The translations under genes and the position numbers were made by a program. Below are positions 27,801 to 38,510 of a stretch of 64,000 bases of DNA, piece after piece (positions within the stretch are counted from its first letter, which is position 1; every line of letters starts with the position of its first letter). Source of the stretch: Alnus glutinosa. Taxonomy: Eukaryota; Streptophyta; Magnoliopsida; Fagales; Betulaceae. The notes below the pieces were generated by a model. That model had not been told where the DNA came from, did not search any database, and saw only the letters and a list, made by a program, of their open reading frames with translations. The stretch spans positions 13,160,761-13,224,760 of the forward strand of contig NC_084889.1 in assembly GCF_958979055.1 (NCBI RefSeq), read 5' to 3'.

Positions 27801-30800
27801 TTGAGAATGTGTGGTTAAAGGTTGATGGGTTTGTGGATAGGGTGAGGCATTGGTGGTTGTCTTATCGCTTTTAAGGCTCTCCTAGTTTCATCTTCGCTCA
27901 AAAGCCTAAGGCTTTAAAGGTTGATCTAAAGAGGTGGAACTAGCAAGTGTCTGCTAATGTGGAGTTCCTTAAAAAAGCTCTCTTGGATGGATTGAGTGCT
28001 CTTGAAAGATTGGAGGAAGAGCGAGGGTTAGTTCCTGAAGAGGTGAGGAAAGGTTTGGTCATTAGTGTAGCGACTCATCCCAATGACACAATATTGTCCG
28101 GCTTTGGCCCCTCCCGAATCAAACTTTTCAGGAGGTCACCCATCTTGGTACTGCTCACGTAGAAGAACGCTTAACTGCGGAGTTCTGATAGGTTCATGGC
28201 TATTATGACTTTAAAAAGCGTTGTGTCAAGAAGGGTGCGAATATACGTATAAAGCACATCCCTATTCTCATACCTAGGCGATGTGAGATGTTACAATCAC
28301 TCCCTCTTGGGACTCAGCGTCCCTGCTGGCGACCCTCATGGGATCACCTCATTCTTGGGGTCCCAGCGAGTGCCCACTGGCGACCCTGATGGGTTTGTGC
28401 ATGCTTCCACCATCTCAGGCTGGACAATGGCTCTGATGCTATTTGTAACGACTCACCCCAATGACACTATTGTCTGGTTTTGGCTTCCCCGAATCAAACT
28501 TCCAAGGAGATCACCTATCATGGTACTACTTTTACAGAAGCACATTTAATTGCGGAGTTCTGATAGGTTCATGACTATCACGACTTTAAAATATGTCGTG
28601 TTAAAAACGGTGCGAATATACATATAAGCACATCCCCATTCCCATACCCAGGCGATGTGGGATATCATAATTAGTGAGCTGGAAAAAACTACTCTTAAAA
28701 AGGAGATTAGTTGGAAACAAAAGTCAAGGGTTTTTTTGGCATAAAGAGGGTGACAAATGCACAATTTATTTATTTATTTTTCGGGTAGCCAACTCGAATA
28801 GAAGATTCAACTCCATAGAGTCACTTTTTGTAAACAACTCAGTTTCTTCTGATCAATCAGTTATTAGGGATTATGCTGCTCAGTTCTATGAGACCTTATT
28901 TGCAGAACCGTATAGTTGGTAGCCTAGGCTGGATGACCTTGCGTTCGACTCTTTGGATGTGGTGGAGGCCTCTTCGTTAGAGCTTCCTTTTAAGGAGATG
29001 GAGGTTTTAGAGTTGATGAAAGGCATGAACAAATATAAGGCTCCAGGTCTTGATGGATTCTCCATGGCTTTCTTCCAAGACTACTGGGAGGTGATCAAAA
29101 CTAATATCATGGGGGTTCCCCAAGACTTTTATGCTCATAGTAAGTTTGTTAAAAGCCTTAATGCCAATTTTATTGCTCTAATCCCGACGAAGTTTGGGGC
29201 GATGGATCTTAGAGATTTTCAGTCTATTAGTCTTGTCAGTAAAGTTTACAAAATCATTGCTAAAGTTCTTGTGAGTAGACTGAGAAGGGTTGTGGGGAAG
29301 GTTATCTCAAAACCTCAGAATGCTTTTGTGAAAGGTAGGCAAATCTTTGATTCAGTTCTTATATCAAATGAGTGTTTGGATAGTTGAATCAAATCTGGTG
29401 AACTAGGGGTGCTTTGCAAGCTAGATATTGAGAAGGCATAAGATCACGTCAATTGGGAATTCTTATTGTATATGTTGAGAAGGTGTGGTTTGGGGAGAAA
29501 TGGTGTTCTTGGATAGTACATTGCATTCTTCGGTGCGCTTCTCCGTTTTGGTGATGACACACTGTTTGGCTTCTTCAGTAGCTCTCATGAGCTAAGGCAG
29601 GGAGATCCTCTGTCTCCTTTTCTGTTTGTTATAATTTATGGAGGCTCCAAGTAAAATGCTCACTGCTACTGTTGACAAGGGTTTTCTATTAGGGTTCTTT
29701 GTAGGAACTAGGTTCTTTGAGGTGGTAAATATTTCACCTGTTGTTTGCGGACGATACTTTGGTATTTTGTGGGGCTAATCCTAGCCATCTTCGCTATTTG
29801 CGTGTTTTATTCTTATGCTTTGAAGTTGCCTCTGGTAAATGTTAATTTGGCTGAGTCTGTTTTGGTTCTAGTGGGTTGTATGGATAATGTGGATGGACTA
29901 GCTGACATTTTGGATTGTGGGGTTTCTTCTTTGCCCTTGAAGTACCTTGGTCTCCCGCTGGGGGCCTGTTTTAAGGCCAAGTCTATTTGGGATGGTGTTG
30001 TTGAAAAGATTGAGTGGTGGTTGGCTAGTTGGAAGCAGATGTATCATGTATACATCTAAGGGTGGTAGGATTACCTTTATAAAGAGAACTCTTTCCAATC
30101 TTCCTACGTACTTGTCTCTTTTCCCCACTCCTGCTGTGTGCCAAATCGAATAGAGAAAGCTCTATCTAGATTTTTTATGGGGTGGGTTAGGCGAAGAATT
30201 CAAATATCACCAGATTAGTTTGTCCAAGGTTTGCTTCCATATTTCTGAAGAAGGTTTGAGAATTTGGAACTAGAGGATCTTCAAGAGGGCCCTTTTAGGG
30301 AAGTGGTTGTAGCATTATGTGCATGAGAGAGATGCATGGTGGAAAATTATTGTGGATGCTAAATTTGGCAATGTGGGCTTGGTGGTGCTCTATTGATCCC
30401 CTTGGATTTCACAGGGTGGAGCTATGGAAGAATATAAGGAGGGGGTGGAGTCTTTTTTTTTTTTGTTAGCCATACCATATTTGAGCTGGGAGACGAGTCC
30501 AAGATCAGATTCCAGGATGATGTGTGGTGCGGGGAGATGACCCTTAAGGAAGCCTTTCCGGTTTTATATGGCATTGCTCATGAGAAGGATGCGTTTGTTG
30601 CAGTTCATTTGGACTTTGCTAGTGGTTCCCTTCAGTGGGATGTTAGCTTTATTCGAGCTGCTCATGACTAGGAGGTGATTGTCTTGGCTACCTTCTACAC
30701 TTTTTTGTATTCTATTAGAGTGAGAAGGGAAAAAGAAGACAAGCTTTGGTGGGCCCCTTCTCACAAAGGGAAGTTTGATGTTAGATCCTTATATAGGGGT

Positions 30801-33800
30801 CCTTGCTTGTAAAGGTGAAGTTCTTTTTCCCTGAAAGAGTATTTGGTGGACCAAGGTTCATTTGAAAGTAGTTTTTTTTTCGCTTGGTCGGTGGCTCTAG
30901 GGAAGATTCTTTCCATGGACAATCTTAAGAAGATTTATGTCATTGTGGTTGATAGCTGTTGTATGTACAAAAGGAATGAGGAGTTTGTGGACCATCTTTT
31001 TCTCCATTGTGAGGTTGCCTGGGCCTTATGGAATGCTATTTTCAGTCGCTTTGGGTTGTCTTGGGTTATGCCTCATTGGGTGGTTGATTTATTCGCTTGC
31101 TGGTGGAAGGGCGGACGCTCTCGGAGTGCTGTTGTTTGGAAGATGGTGCATTCTTGCCTTTTGTGGTGCCTATGGAGGGAACAAAATAATAGAAATTTCG
31201 AGGACCAAGAAAGGACGATAGAGGAGCTCAAAACCTTTTTCTTTTATTCTCTTTTTTCTTGGACAGCTGTGTTCTTAGTTCCCTTAGTGATTAGCTTTAA
31301 TGATTTTCTTGTACTTTTCTCTCATTCTTAGGCGTTTCTCTTGTATACTCCCAATTTACCTAGGTTGCGCTTTGCGCTTTTAATGATATTACACTTAAAA
31401 ATAAAAAATAAAAAAAAATAAAAAAAAAAATTGTTGCGATGATTTGCAATATGTTGAGCTTTTATTTCTTGCAACTTAAAATTAGATGGACTCTTCTGTT
31501 GTTAAAAATATTGAAGTGAAGATTCTCTTGAATGTATGCTTGTTGTTCTCTTCTTGGAATGGGGAGGATGGAGAATCCCCTTACCCCTTTGGGTGTTTTA
31601 CATCCCGACAAGCCCTTGGATTGGGCGATGGATGGTGATGAGGACGAGGATCTGTCCTTGGCAATTCTAGATGCCATTGAAGAGGAGTTTTATTGGGAAA
31701 CAATAGTTGCGCGCCAAAAGACCAAAGGTAGGAGGGAGTTGTTGAATTTGAAAAGCTCCATTAGTATGGAGATGTAAGCGCACCTTCTCGGCGTTGGAAA
31801 TGCAAGGCTCAGATGATGTAGTGTTGAGTGCTTCATGTGGTTTTAGGGTCTAGCAGGTTTGTTGGGTTTCTTTTTTGGGTTGGTTTAGTTGTTCCTGTGT
31901 ATATTACCTGTATACTTAGAGGTGCCTGACTCTCTTTTTAATATATTTTTATTACTTATAAAAAAGAAATGTTTGTTGTTCTCTTCTGTTATTATAAACA
32001 AGATTCGCTTTTTAGTTTGTTTTATGTGATTTTGAAATTTTTTGCCGTTATTACACTGCCGCAACTTGCTTTTATGTTGCCACTTAGACTGTTGTCTCTG
32101 ATGTTATGTTTACCATATCTCATATGTAGGTGAATTTCAAATTGGACTGATTACATTTGATATGAAGCTTAGCATCAACAACTCTTATATGAAGCCAAAT
32201 TTCACGGAGCTTACAGAGTTTATCGCTCATGCGCTGGATGTTAAAGTTTCACAGGTATAGCTGAGCTATTCTTGCTTTAGGCATGGTTTGAGTTTTTCGA
32301 ATGAAGATGTTTCTATGTTGGAAGCACTTATTTGAAATTTTTTTTTTTTTTTGAAGTCGCTTATTTGAAACTTTATACTGTATAATTTAGGGTTAGGAAT
32401 TCAAATTGGACTTTTCTAGTGCTTTTATATGAGTTTGCTTGGTTACCCGTTCCACTCATCTATTAGTGGTTTAAGTTTAATTCTAAAAATCCCAAACTAA
32501 TTGTTCTTGGTCGCTTCTTTTAGCAGTTGTTGATATGTAGTTGAAGAGAGCCTCAAATATCAGTTTGTATCTATGCCATCAAGAGTTTCTTTTTGAAATA
32601 ACTGAATATTAAAAAAAAAAATTATATATATTATACTTACATGTGGAAAGTAAGTTGAATATACTAGTGGAAAATAAATTGAATGTACTAGGGAAAGGCT
32701 GGCTCTGCATTTCTTGATCTTCTGTGGTTTGAACTTTTTATTTAAAATAAATGGATTGGAGTTGGGGGTATAGCCATGAACATAGGCACTCAACTTAATC
32801 CAACCAAACCTATTGCAGCTTAGTTTCACCTTTTGTGTCTGCAGCCATTATTGCGGGGTTCCAGTATCTTTGAATGTTTCTTTGTTTTGGCAGGTATTAA
32901 GTCAAATTAACTTAATCTAGTGGTAATGCCCACTTTTTGATTTCAGGTTCATTTATTGAACTTCACCCATAAAGAAAATGTTTCCCTTATCAAATGGGCT
33001 ATCCTCCCTGATGAATCCGCTGATTACATATCTAATACCACAGCAATGGTAATGCTACTCACGATGCTGAAGGATATGATACTGTAGCCATTCCATCAAC
33101 TTAGTGCTTTACCTAGTGCATATTTATGTTTGTGCAGAGCATAATTCAGCGCTTAAGGGAACATCGGATGCAGCTTCCTGAGAAATTTGGAAGCTATCAG
33201 CTTGTTGAATTGAACGTCAAGCCTCCAGTAAAGCCGTATGTTCTTTCCTTTTCTCTAGTTATTTTTTTCTTCTCACTTTACATACATGTCTTTTTTCTTT
33301 TCCACTTTCTGCCTATCCTTTATAACTGGATCCAGATTCGTGTGTAATAAAGCAGTAATCTTTCTATTATTATTAGCAAATGGAGGTTAGAGTCTTTGAT
33401 TAAAGCCCTTTTGGAAGCAAAATCTTTTATATTGCACTTGGATCTGAATTTGGAACAGAGGGATTTGGACTGTAGTCACTACTATAAAATGCTTGAATAT
33501 TGTCAACAACACATGAATGCGTAGAATTGTTCGGTAACATAGAAATAAATTGTAAAAAAGATAGAAGCTTTTGCTTTGAGAAATCATTTGGCATATGGTT
33601 CTTAAATAACACCTTTGTTTTAAATATATTAATAAGGCTCTTATAGAAAAAAAGGCTCCTGTCAATCTAGGAACTTTGCTAACATCAGGAGCGTTTTTTC
33701 ATATCTCATTCAACCAAATTGAAACAAATATTCAAATCAAAATTCGTTCCTTCATCCAAATGCAGCATATGCAATATCAGACAAATGTCATTGTCAAAGC

Positions 33801-35692
33801 CTTTATCATTCTTTCTTTCTTTTTTTTTTTTAGGGGGGGGGGGGGGGGGGAGGGTCAAATTGAAACCCTAGGAAATCCTTCGGGGTGAGATATAGCTGCT
33901 TTAGAGCATTCTTAATAGCCTCGCCAAATTTTACTCACCAAATTAGCTAAAAATTACTTTTCTCTATACTGGTGAGTCACTTTTTCAATATTCTCTCAGC
34001 AGCCTTACCATTTTAATTATTCACTATTACTATTGAGTCTATTTCATTTAAATGATACTTTTTAGATTTATTTATTCTTTCTCTATTTAATCTTTTTATA
34101 CAACAAGCTACCATACATCTTCATCTTGAGATTAGATCATTGCTAAGAAATTTGCAGAAGTTTTTATTTACTTCTTAACCAAATTCAAGGAAGAAAGAAA
34201 GAAAAGATAAATGAAAGAACTACAAAGTTTATTTCAGGGACAAAGAAACCTTCATATCCATGAAATAAAAACATCATCGTGTGAGAGAGATGGGAGATGG
34301 GAGAAGAAAATGGGAAAATAATGGAAAAAAGTGTACTGTGATCATGTGAGAGAGAAATAAGAAATAAAATTGGTGAAAGTTGGTGAGTGAATATTACTCA
34401 TTAAAATTGGTAAGTATTTTCGCTCACTAAAACTTTTTAGTTAAAGTGGTGATGCTGCTGGGAGTGGTTTTTTAGTGTTTTTATCAAATTAGCTCACCAA
34501 AAAACTATTTTGATGAGGCTACTAAGAATGCTTTTAAGTACTATATGGACCATATAATTGCAGCCTTACTCCTATTCCATGACCTCTACTAGGAAAGTCA
34601 TGCTGTAAAAGTAATACAGATGGACTTGTCTGCTTTTTTATTTATTTTTGTGTTTCTTTCCTTTTCCTTAACAATGCAATACTATTTCTTATTAAAAAAA
34701 ATGCAATATTCTTTGCATGGTGAGTTTTTTATTCTAAACAAAGTCAGTTCATCAGGCAAGAAACAAAGATTGGAGATTGGGGTTTGCGATGATAGAGAAG
34801 AAGAGGGAGAGAGAGAGTGATATAGGACAGTCCTTGAATTTGGAGATTGGGGTTACCAGTCAATCAATATTTGCGATGAAAGGCCTCAGGCTTGGCTTCT
34901 TCTTGAGGTCTTTGCCTTTTCAATACTTTAGGCCTTTGCCCTTGGCCGGTCTCGACTCCCCCTGGCTAAGTACTTTCAATCTAGCATACTAGCTGCCTGT
35001 TTCGCCCCAAGTCTTGGACATTTTAGCGTAGGTTGGAGCTCTTTCAAGAAATCTGGAAGGCTAAATTTCAGAGGTTCTGTCTAGAGATTGTGAATGGTAC
35101 CCGTAACAGTAAGTTTTATATTTTTTTTGGGTCTTTTACCCCAATTTTGGCTACGCAAATCTTCAGGATTGCCTTCTACTTAACACACAGACGAGAGAGA
35201 CTTGGTCTAGGATCAGGAGTGGTTCCTTATAAAAAATAAACATGTGTATGCCGTATACTTATTCGTCTCCAGACCGAGCACCCTGATCTAGCTTAAAGAG
35301 TGGTTTGTTGATGTATATTAATTTTATGATTTATTTTTATATCTAGTCTTTTACTAATCTATCAATATCTGCAACCCTATTGGCATTCTTTCTGGAGTGC
35401 AAGAGATTCTTTTCCCCACTTCTTTGAAACAGTTTTTTTCCTGCTTCATTTTATTTTCATATTCACAATTGGAATCCTCTGGATAAATTGCAGAACATGG
35501 TGGCAACAAAACTATTGGGAAGTTGCTGTTGGAGTTTTGGTTACCCTGGTTGTTGGACTATTAATTTCTGGGGCATGGTTGATTTGGAGAGAGAGAAAAC
35601 CAGAGCATGGTACATATGAGCCTGTAGGTGCCATCGTACCAGAACAAGAGCTTCAGCCACTTCAAAATTCACCAGCGCTTAATGATTTATAG
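21208..35692 (+). CDS. membrane-anchored A1 aspartic protease, 12 exons
   Basis: A pepsin-type (A1) aspartic endopeptidase of the plant family with a C-terminal extension. Exons: 21208-21440, 21556-21676, 22205-22632, 22730-22886, 23593-23675, 23778-23874, 24035-24107, 24284-24517, 32130-32254, 32947-33048, 33138-33235 and 35494-35692. All junctions are GT-AG and in phase, giving 649 aa. Seen: an N-terminal signal peptide (about 1-22); first catalytic motif DTGST with Asp98; a Cys-rich insert after it (CSDCEHC); second catalytic motif DSGTT with Asp294; a Pro-rich hinge in exon 8; then a roughly 150-residue extension ending in one membrane segment (about 594-615), a basic stop-transfer WRERK and a short cytosolic tail. 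Likely a type I membrane enzyme of the secretory pathway or cell surface; its substrate is unknown. Intron 8 (7.6 kb) and intron 11 (2.3 kb) are swollen by transposons, but no exon is damaged. The start is the ATG that opens the signal peptide. Confidence 0.92.
24811..24852. repeat. (CT)n microsatellite
   Basis: About 20 uninterrupted CT units at or near the 5' boundary of the LINE. Confidence 0.9.
25063..27105 (+). pseudogene. LINE ORF1 remnant
   Basis: Three successive open pieces (25063-25281, 25285-25710 and 26383-27105) separated by stops. The first contains [17 protein letters not shown], a motif I associate with ORF1-like proteins of plant LINEs. The C-terminal piece ends in a basic [11 protein letters not shown] stretch that could bind RNA. 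ORF2 starts at its end. No intact protein can be made from this copy. Confidence 0.7.
28066..28669 (-). mobile_element. Cassandra: Cassandra-type TRIM retrotransposon with 5S rRNA-like LTRs, nested in the LINE
   Basis: A 604-bp element. LTRs of 230 bp (28066-28295) and 226 bp (28444-28669) flank 148 bp of non-coding DNA, with an exact 5-bp duplication ATTAG at 28061-28065 and 28670-28674. On the minus strand each LTR contains the 5S rRNA internal promoter: ATCAGAACTCCGCAGTTAAG followed by GATGGGTGACCTCC in the better copy. This is the diagnostic feature of Cassandra elements. The primer site next to the 28444 LTR is a mutated initiator-Met type (minus strand TAGCATCAGAGCC). A purine tract adjoins the other LTR. 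LTR divergence is roughly 10% by eye, so it is old. Removing it and one ATTAG copy leaves the LINE frame continuous. Confidence 0.92.
28130..28196 (-). other. 5S rRNA-like promoter region in the left Cassandra LTR
   Basis: The minus strand carries A-box and C-box sequences of a 5S gene (about 28184-28193 for the CAGTTAAG block and 28130-28145 for the GGTGACCTCC block). The matching region in the other LTR is about 28505-28570 and is more mutated. Confidence 0.85.
31555..31968 (+). mobile_element. short LINE-derived insertion with target duplication
   Basis: About 410 bp carrying an ORF1-like fragment (31532-31777 open; [12 protein letters not shown]) followed directly by a LINE-style 3' UTR and a short A tail (about 31960-31966). 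It is flanked by an imperfect 19-bp direct repeat, ATGCTTGTTGTTCTCTTCT at 31537-31555 and ATGTTTGTTGTTCTCTTCT at 31969-31987 (one mismatch), as expected from target-primed reverse transcription. The direct joining of ORF1 sequence to the 3' UTR implies an internal deletion. Confidence 0.75.
33831..33852. repeat. poly-G tract in intron 11
   Basis: About 19 G in a row after a T run. It could form a G-rich structure and is a likely site of sequencing error. Confidence 0.8.
33904..34533. mobile_element. Tourist-like (PIF/Harbinger) MITE in intron 11 of the aspartic protease
   Basis: A 630-bp element with terminal inverted repeats GAGCATTCTTAATAGCCTC and (complement of the right end) AAGCATTCTTAGTAGCCTC, continuing as imperfect inverted sequence for about 50 bp. 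It is flanked by TTA on both sides (33901-33903 and 34534-34536), the target preference of PIF/Harbinger elements. No coding capacity. Confidence 0.85.
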
Positions 35693-36101
35693 TGTATATA
35701 GTTTGCTTAAATTTTTGTTGATTTAGGGACGAAATATTGTGCTAGGTAGCTTCAAATTTGACTAAATAATGACCTGTTCAAGCAAATGATTTCCTGGAGA
35801 TCAAATCTGTACTTCCTCCATTGTTGTACACTGAAAAAGCAGAGAGAAAATATAGTCAGTATACAAGATATCTTAGGGCCTTCTAAGGAGCTCTACTTAA
35901 CAGGTGATTACTTGAAGACAGCAATCCTTTTCTACTAAGCTATCTTTTGGTCCTTGTAACGCACTCTTAGATCACTAAGCTGAAAAGAAGTGAACTTCTT
36001 GAATGCCAAAAACTGTTGATACCAAATTTCTAATCACAATACGCCAAACGTCCTACTGTGAAATGAAAGTGCACACAAACTGTAGTGTTAACATAAAGTA
36101 A
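35693..36101. other. 3' flank of the aspartic protease gene
   Basis: Probably the 3' UTR followed by intergenic DNA. No clear polyadenylation signal chosen; no other feature seen. Confidence 0.5.
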
Positions 36102-36895
36102 AGGGATAATTGCACTATTGGTCCATGGGGTTGATTTAAATTACGAATAATTTCTTGTGGTATAAAAAATTATTGTAGGATCTTTGTAGTAAACTAAAAT
36201 TACGAATCACTCCCCGAAGTTGTTTTTCGTCAACAAAGTTAACAGAAACTGTTAAGTGTCACGTTAGACCAATAAAAATGTGATATGTGTCACTTTTAAT
36301 AAAAAAAATATATTAATATATTAAAAATTAAAAACCTAAAATTTATTTTTTATATTTATTTTTTTAAAAAAATATCTTAGGTTTTGGAAAGGGGTGGCCT
36401 CCTATGTTCCTCTAGGGTGGCCTGCGGGCCACGCCACCCCGGCCACCTCTAGGGGTGGCACGCGGCCACTCCTAGGGGCCTGGGGTGGTCGTGCAACCAC
36501 CAGGGGTTGAGAGTGGCCCGTAGGTCACCCTAAAAGGATCCTGAGTGTGGTGCGCGGCCACCTTCATTAACAGGGGGTGACCTAGCCATCCCCAATGGGG
36601 TGGCTGCCCAATCGACAACCACCCTTATCCAAAACTATTATTATTTTTTTAAAAAAAATAAAAAGTAAATTTTAGGTTTGTAATTTTAAATATATATATA
36701 TAAGTGACACTAGTCGCGTTTTTATTGGTCTGGCGTGGCAACCTAATGATTTTTGTTAACTTTGTAGACAGAAAAAGACTTCAGGGAGTGTTTCGTAATT
36801 TTAGTTTACCACAAGGACTGTATAATAGTTTTTTGTACCATAGGGAGTGATTCGTAATTTAGATCAACCTTAAGACTAATTGTGCAATTATCCCT
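36102..36895. mobile_element. MULE-like element with long terminal inverted repeats
   Basis: A 794-bp element. The left end AGGGATAATTGCAC is the complement of the right end GTGCAATTATCCCT. Inverted similarity extends roughly 200 bp on each side ('aaattacgaat', 'gtgtcac', 'accaataaaa'). The centre (about 36380-36620) is GC-rich with repeated GGGTGGC/GGCCACC units. Flanking aaagtaa / aaaataa could be a degraded target duplication. Non-coding. The superfamily is inferred from the long inverted ends. Confidence 0.75.
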
Positions 36896-37029
36896 AAAAT
36901 AAAAGGTAACTTTAGCTGCCGCTGTAGCTGGTTGGTTGTAATGTTTGATTGTTGTTGGGGCCTGGCACTTACAAGCCGGCCCCTTCCTACTGCTATCCAT
37001 TTGAGTTTTGCTTAATACATTTTTATTCA

Positions 37030-37070
<41 letters not shown>

Positions 37071-37085
37071 AGAAGAAGAAGAAGA
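36896..37085 (+). other. possible retroposon 3' end with 40-base poly-A
   Basis: Unique-looking sequence ending TTTTATTCAATAAAA, then about 40 A and a GAA run. AATAAA followed at once by poly-A resembles the end of a reverse-transcribed RNA. No coding content recognised and no target duplication seen. Confidence 0.4.
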
Positions 37086-37369
37086 AAAGGAGAGGAGAAA
37101 AAACTTCAGCTAGCAAAACAGAGTTTAGCAAACAAGCATAAAAATCTTGACACTCAAAATATTATGCTATAAACGTTAAAAAAGTATCCAAGAGTATATA
37201 TACAAATATATAACAATCGAACTAGAAAGGTAATGAAGGTTTTATAAATGAATTTAATACTAAAAAATTATTAATAATATATAACAATAAATAAATTTAA
37301 TATTAAAAATAAATGACATATTAGATGAATGAATCCTATGTTAGTAACTTTTATTTTAAAATTAAAGAA

Positions 37370-37870
37370 AAATGAATGATTTAGTCCCTAAGGTTTGTAG
37401 TTCTATCAAATTGGTCCCTAGGGAATCAAAGTATCTTCAAATCCCTAGATAAGCTATATGTCCAAAATGGTTCCTTTTGTCAGCTGTTTGACAAAAACTT
37501 TTAGATGCACGCATGGATCCATGTCACAAACAATTGTTGATTGACATGTGGCATGGTTGATGACTTAATCTGTTGTAAAATAAAGTTTTATGCCCCCCCC
37601 CCCCCCCCACCCCACCCCGCCCCGCCAAATTAATTATTATTTTTTTAAAAAAAAAAAAGAACAAAAAGTCGTCTCCATGCCACCCTTGCATGGGGTGGTT
37701 GGCCACTTTTTGTTGGTAAGGGAAGGCTGCCCCTCATTAGGTGAGGGTGATTGAACACCCTAAACTGAATGGAGGTTGCCCCTCCCCATATGAGGGGACG
37801 CTGCCCCTACCAGGTGAGGGGCGGTCAACCGCTATTTGTTGGAGCATTTTTTCGATTGTTGTCAAGGTGT
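37370..37870. repeat. one end of a second MULE-like element with GC-rich core
   Basis: Contains a 'tttagtccctaaggttt' terminal motif, a poly-C/CCCCGCC run (about 37593-37623) and a GGTGGTTGGCC / GAGGGGCGG core like that of 36380-36620. I see only one arm, so the element seems truncated. A related core fragment lies at about 42060-42140, beside the chromovirus. Confidence 0.5.
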
Positions 37871-38204
37871 CAGAAATTTGGTGAACAACCCTTTTCGGCT
37901 TGATACTCATGCCAACTGGGGGATTTGGCAGATATTGGAGCACTATAGGCCTACAAAAGACTCAAGTCCAAAATCTTATAAGACAAGAAAGTCCATGTGA
38001 ATGCAATCAATAGACAATATGTTTTAATTATAGCAGTAGTGATAATCATGACTTCAATAGCAATAACAATTGTAAATACATTAGTTATGTTAAATATAGA
38101 TTCCATAGCAATGATAATGGGTGTTCCTTTTGATAATATGCACAGGTTCAACAATAACAACATTGATGAGTTCAATGGTGATAACCATGTCACGATAAGT
38201 AGTA

Positions 38205-38345
38205 ATAGTAGATACACATTGCGCGTCCAACAGTAATAGTAGATGTGCGTTGTGCATCGATCGATAATAGTAGCTTTCCGTCCAGCTGCGCATTCAACAA
38301 TAATAGTAGATGCGCATTGTGCGTCCACCAGTAATGTTAGATGCG
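38205..38345. repeat. minisatellite with 'TAATAGTAGATGCGCATTG' units
   Basis: About four imperfect copies of a 30-40-bp unit containing 'aatagtagatgcgcattgtgcgtcca'. It is embedded in a wider AATAAT/GATAAT-rich low-complexity stretch (38020-38510). Non-coding. Confidence 0.65.
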
Positions 38346-38510
38346 AACTTCATCCATGAGTGATAACAATGAAAAGTCTAATAACAATAATATTGATGAT
38401 TTTGTGAGTGAGTATCATGGTAACTTTACGAAATGGTGATGATAATTTGTATTAGTAGTGATAGTGAAAAGAATAATAATAACAAGTTCTAATAACAACG
38501 ATAGTGTTGA

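Larger units (their letters stand above)
27096..31331 (+). pseudogene. LINE ORF2 remnant (endonuclease, reverse transcriptase, zinc-binding tail)
   Basis: Starts with [10 protein letters not shown] (about 27108), the usual beginning of the plant L1 endonuclease domain. Further endonuclease sequence lies at 27430-27620, including SGDFNVT. Reverse transcriptase is clearest at 28953-29387 ([28 protein letters not shown]). The catalytic box is at about 29742-29765, read as FADDTLVF. The zinc-binding C-terminal domain is at about 30940-31220 ([19 protein letters not shown]). There are many in-frame stops and frame changes, and a 604-bp Cassandra-type element interrupts it at 28066. Non-functional. 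Confidence 0.85.
24811..31435 (+). mobile_element. degraded L1-type LINE in intron 8 of the aspartic protease
   Basis: A non-LTR retrotransposon about 6.0 kb long, excluding the nested 604-bp element, in the same orientation as the host gene. It runs from about the (CT)n tract at 24811-24852 through an ORF1 region, an ORF2 region with endonuclease, reverse transcriptase and a C-terminal zinc-finger-like domain, then a 3' UTR and an A-rich tail (about 31397-31431). Both ORFs carry many stops and frameshifts, so it is dead. I could not find convincing target duplications, so the 5' limit is approximate. Confidence 0.85.
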
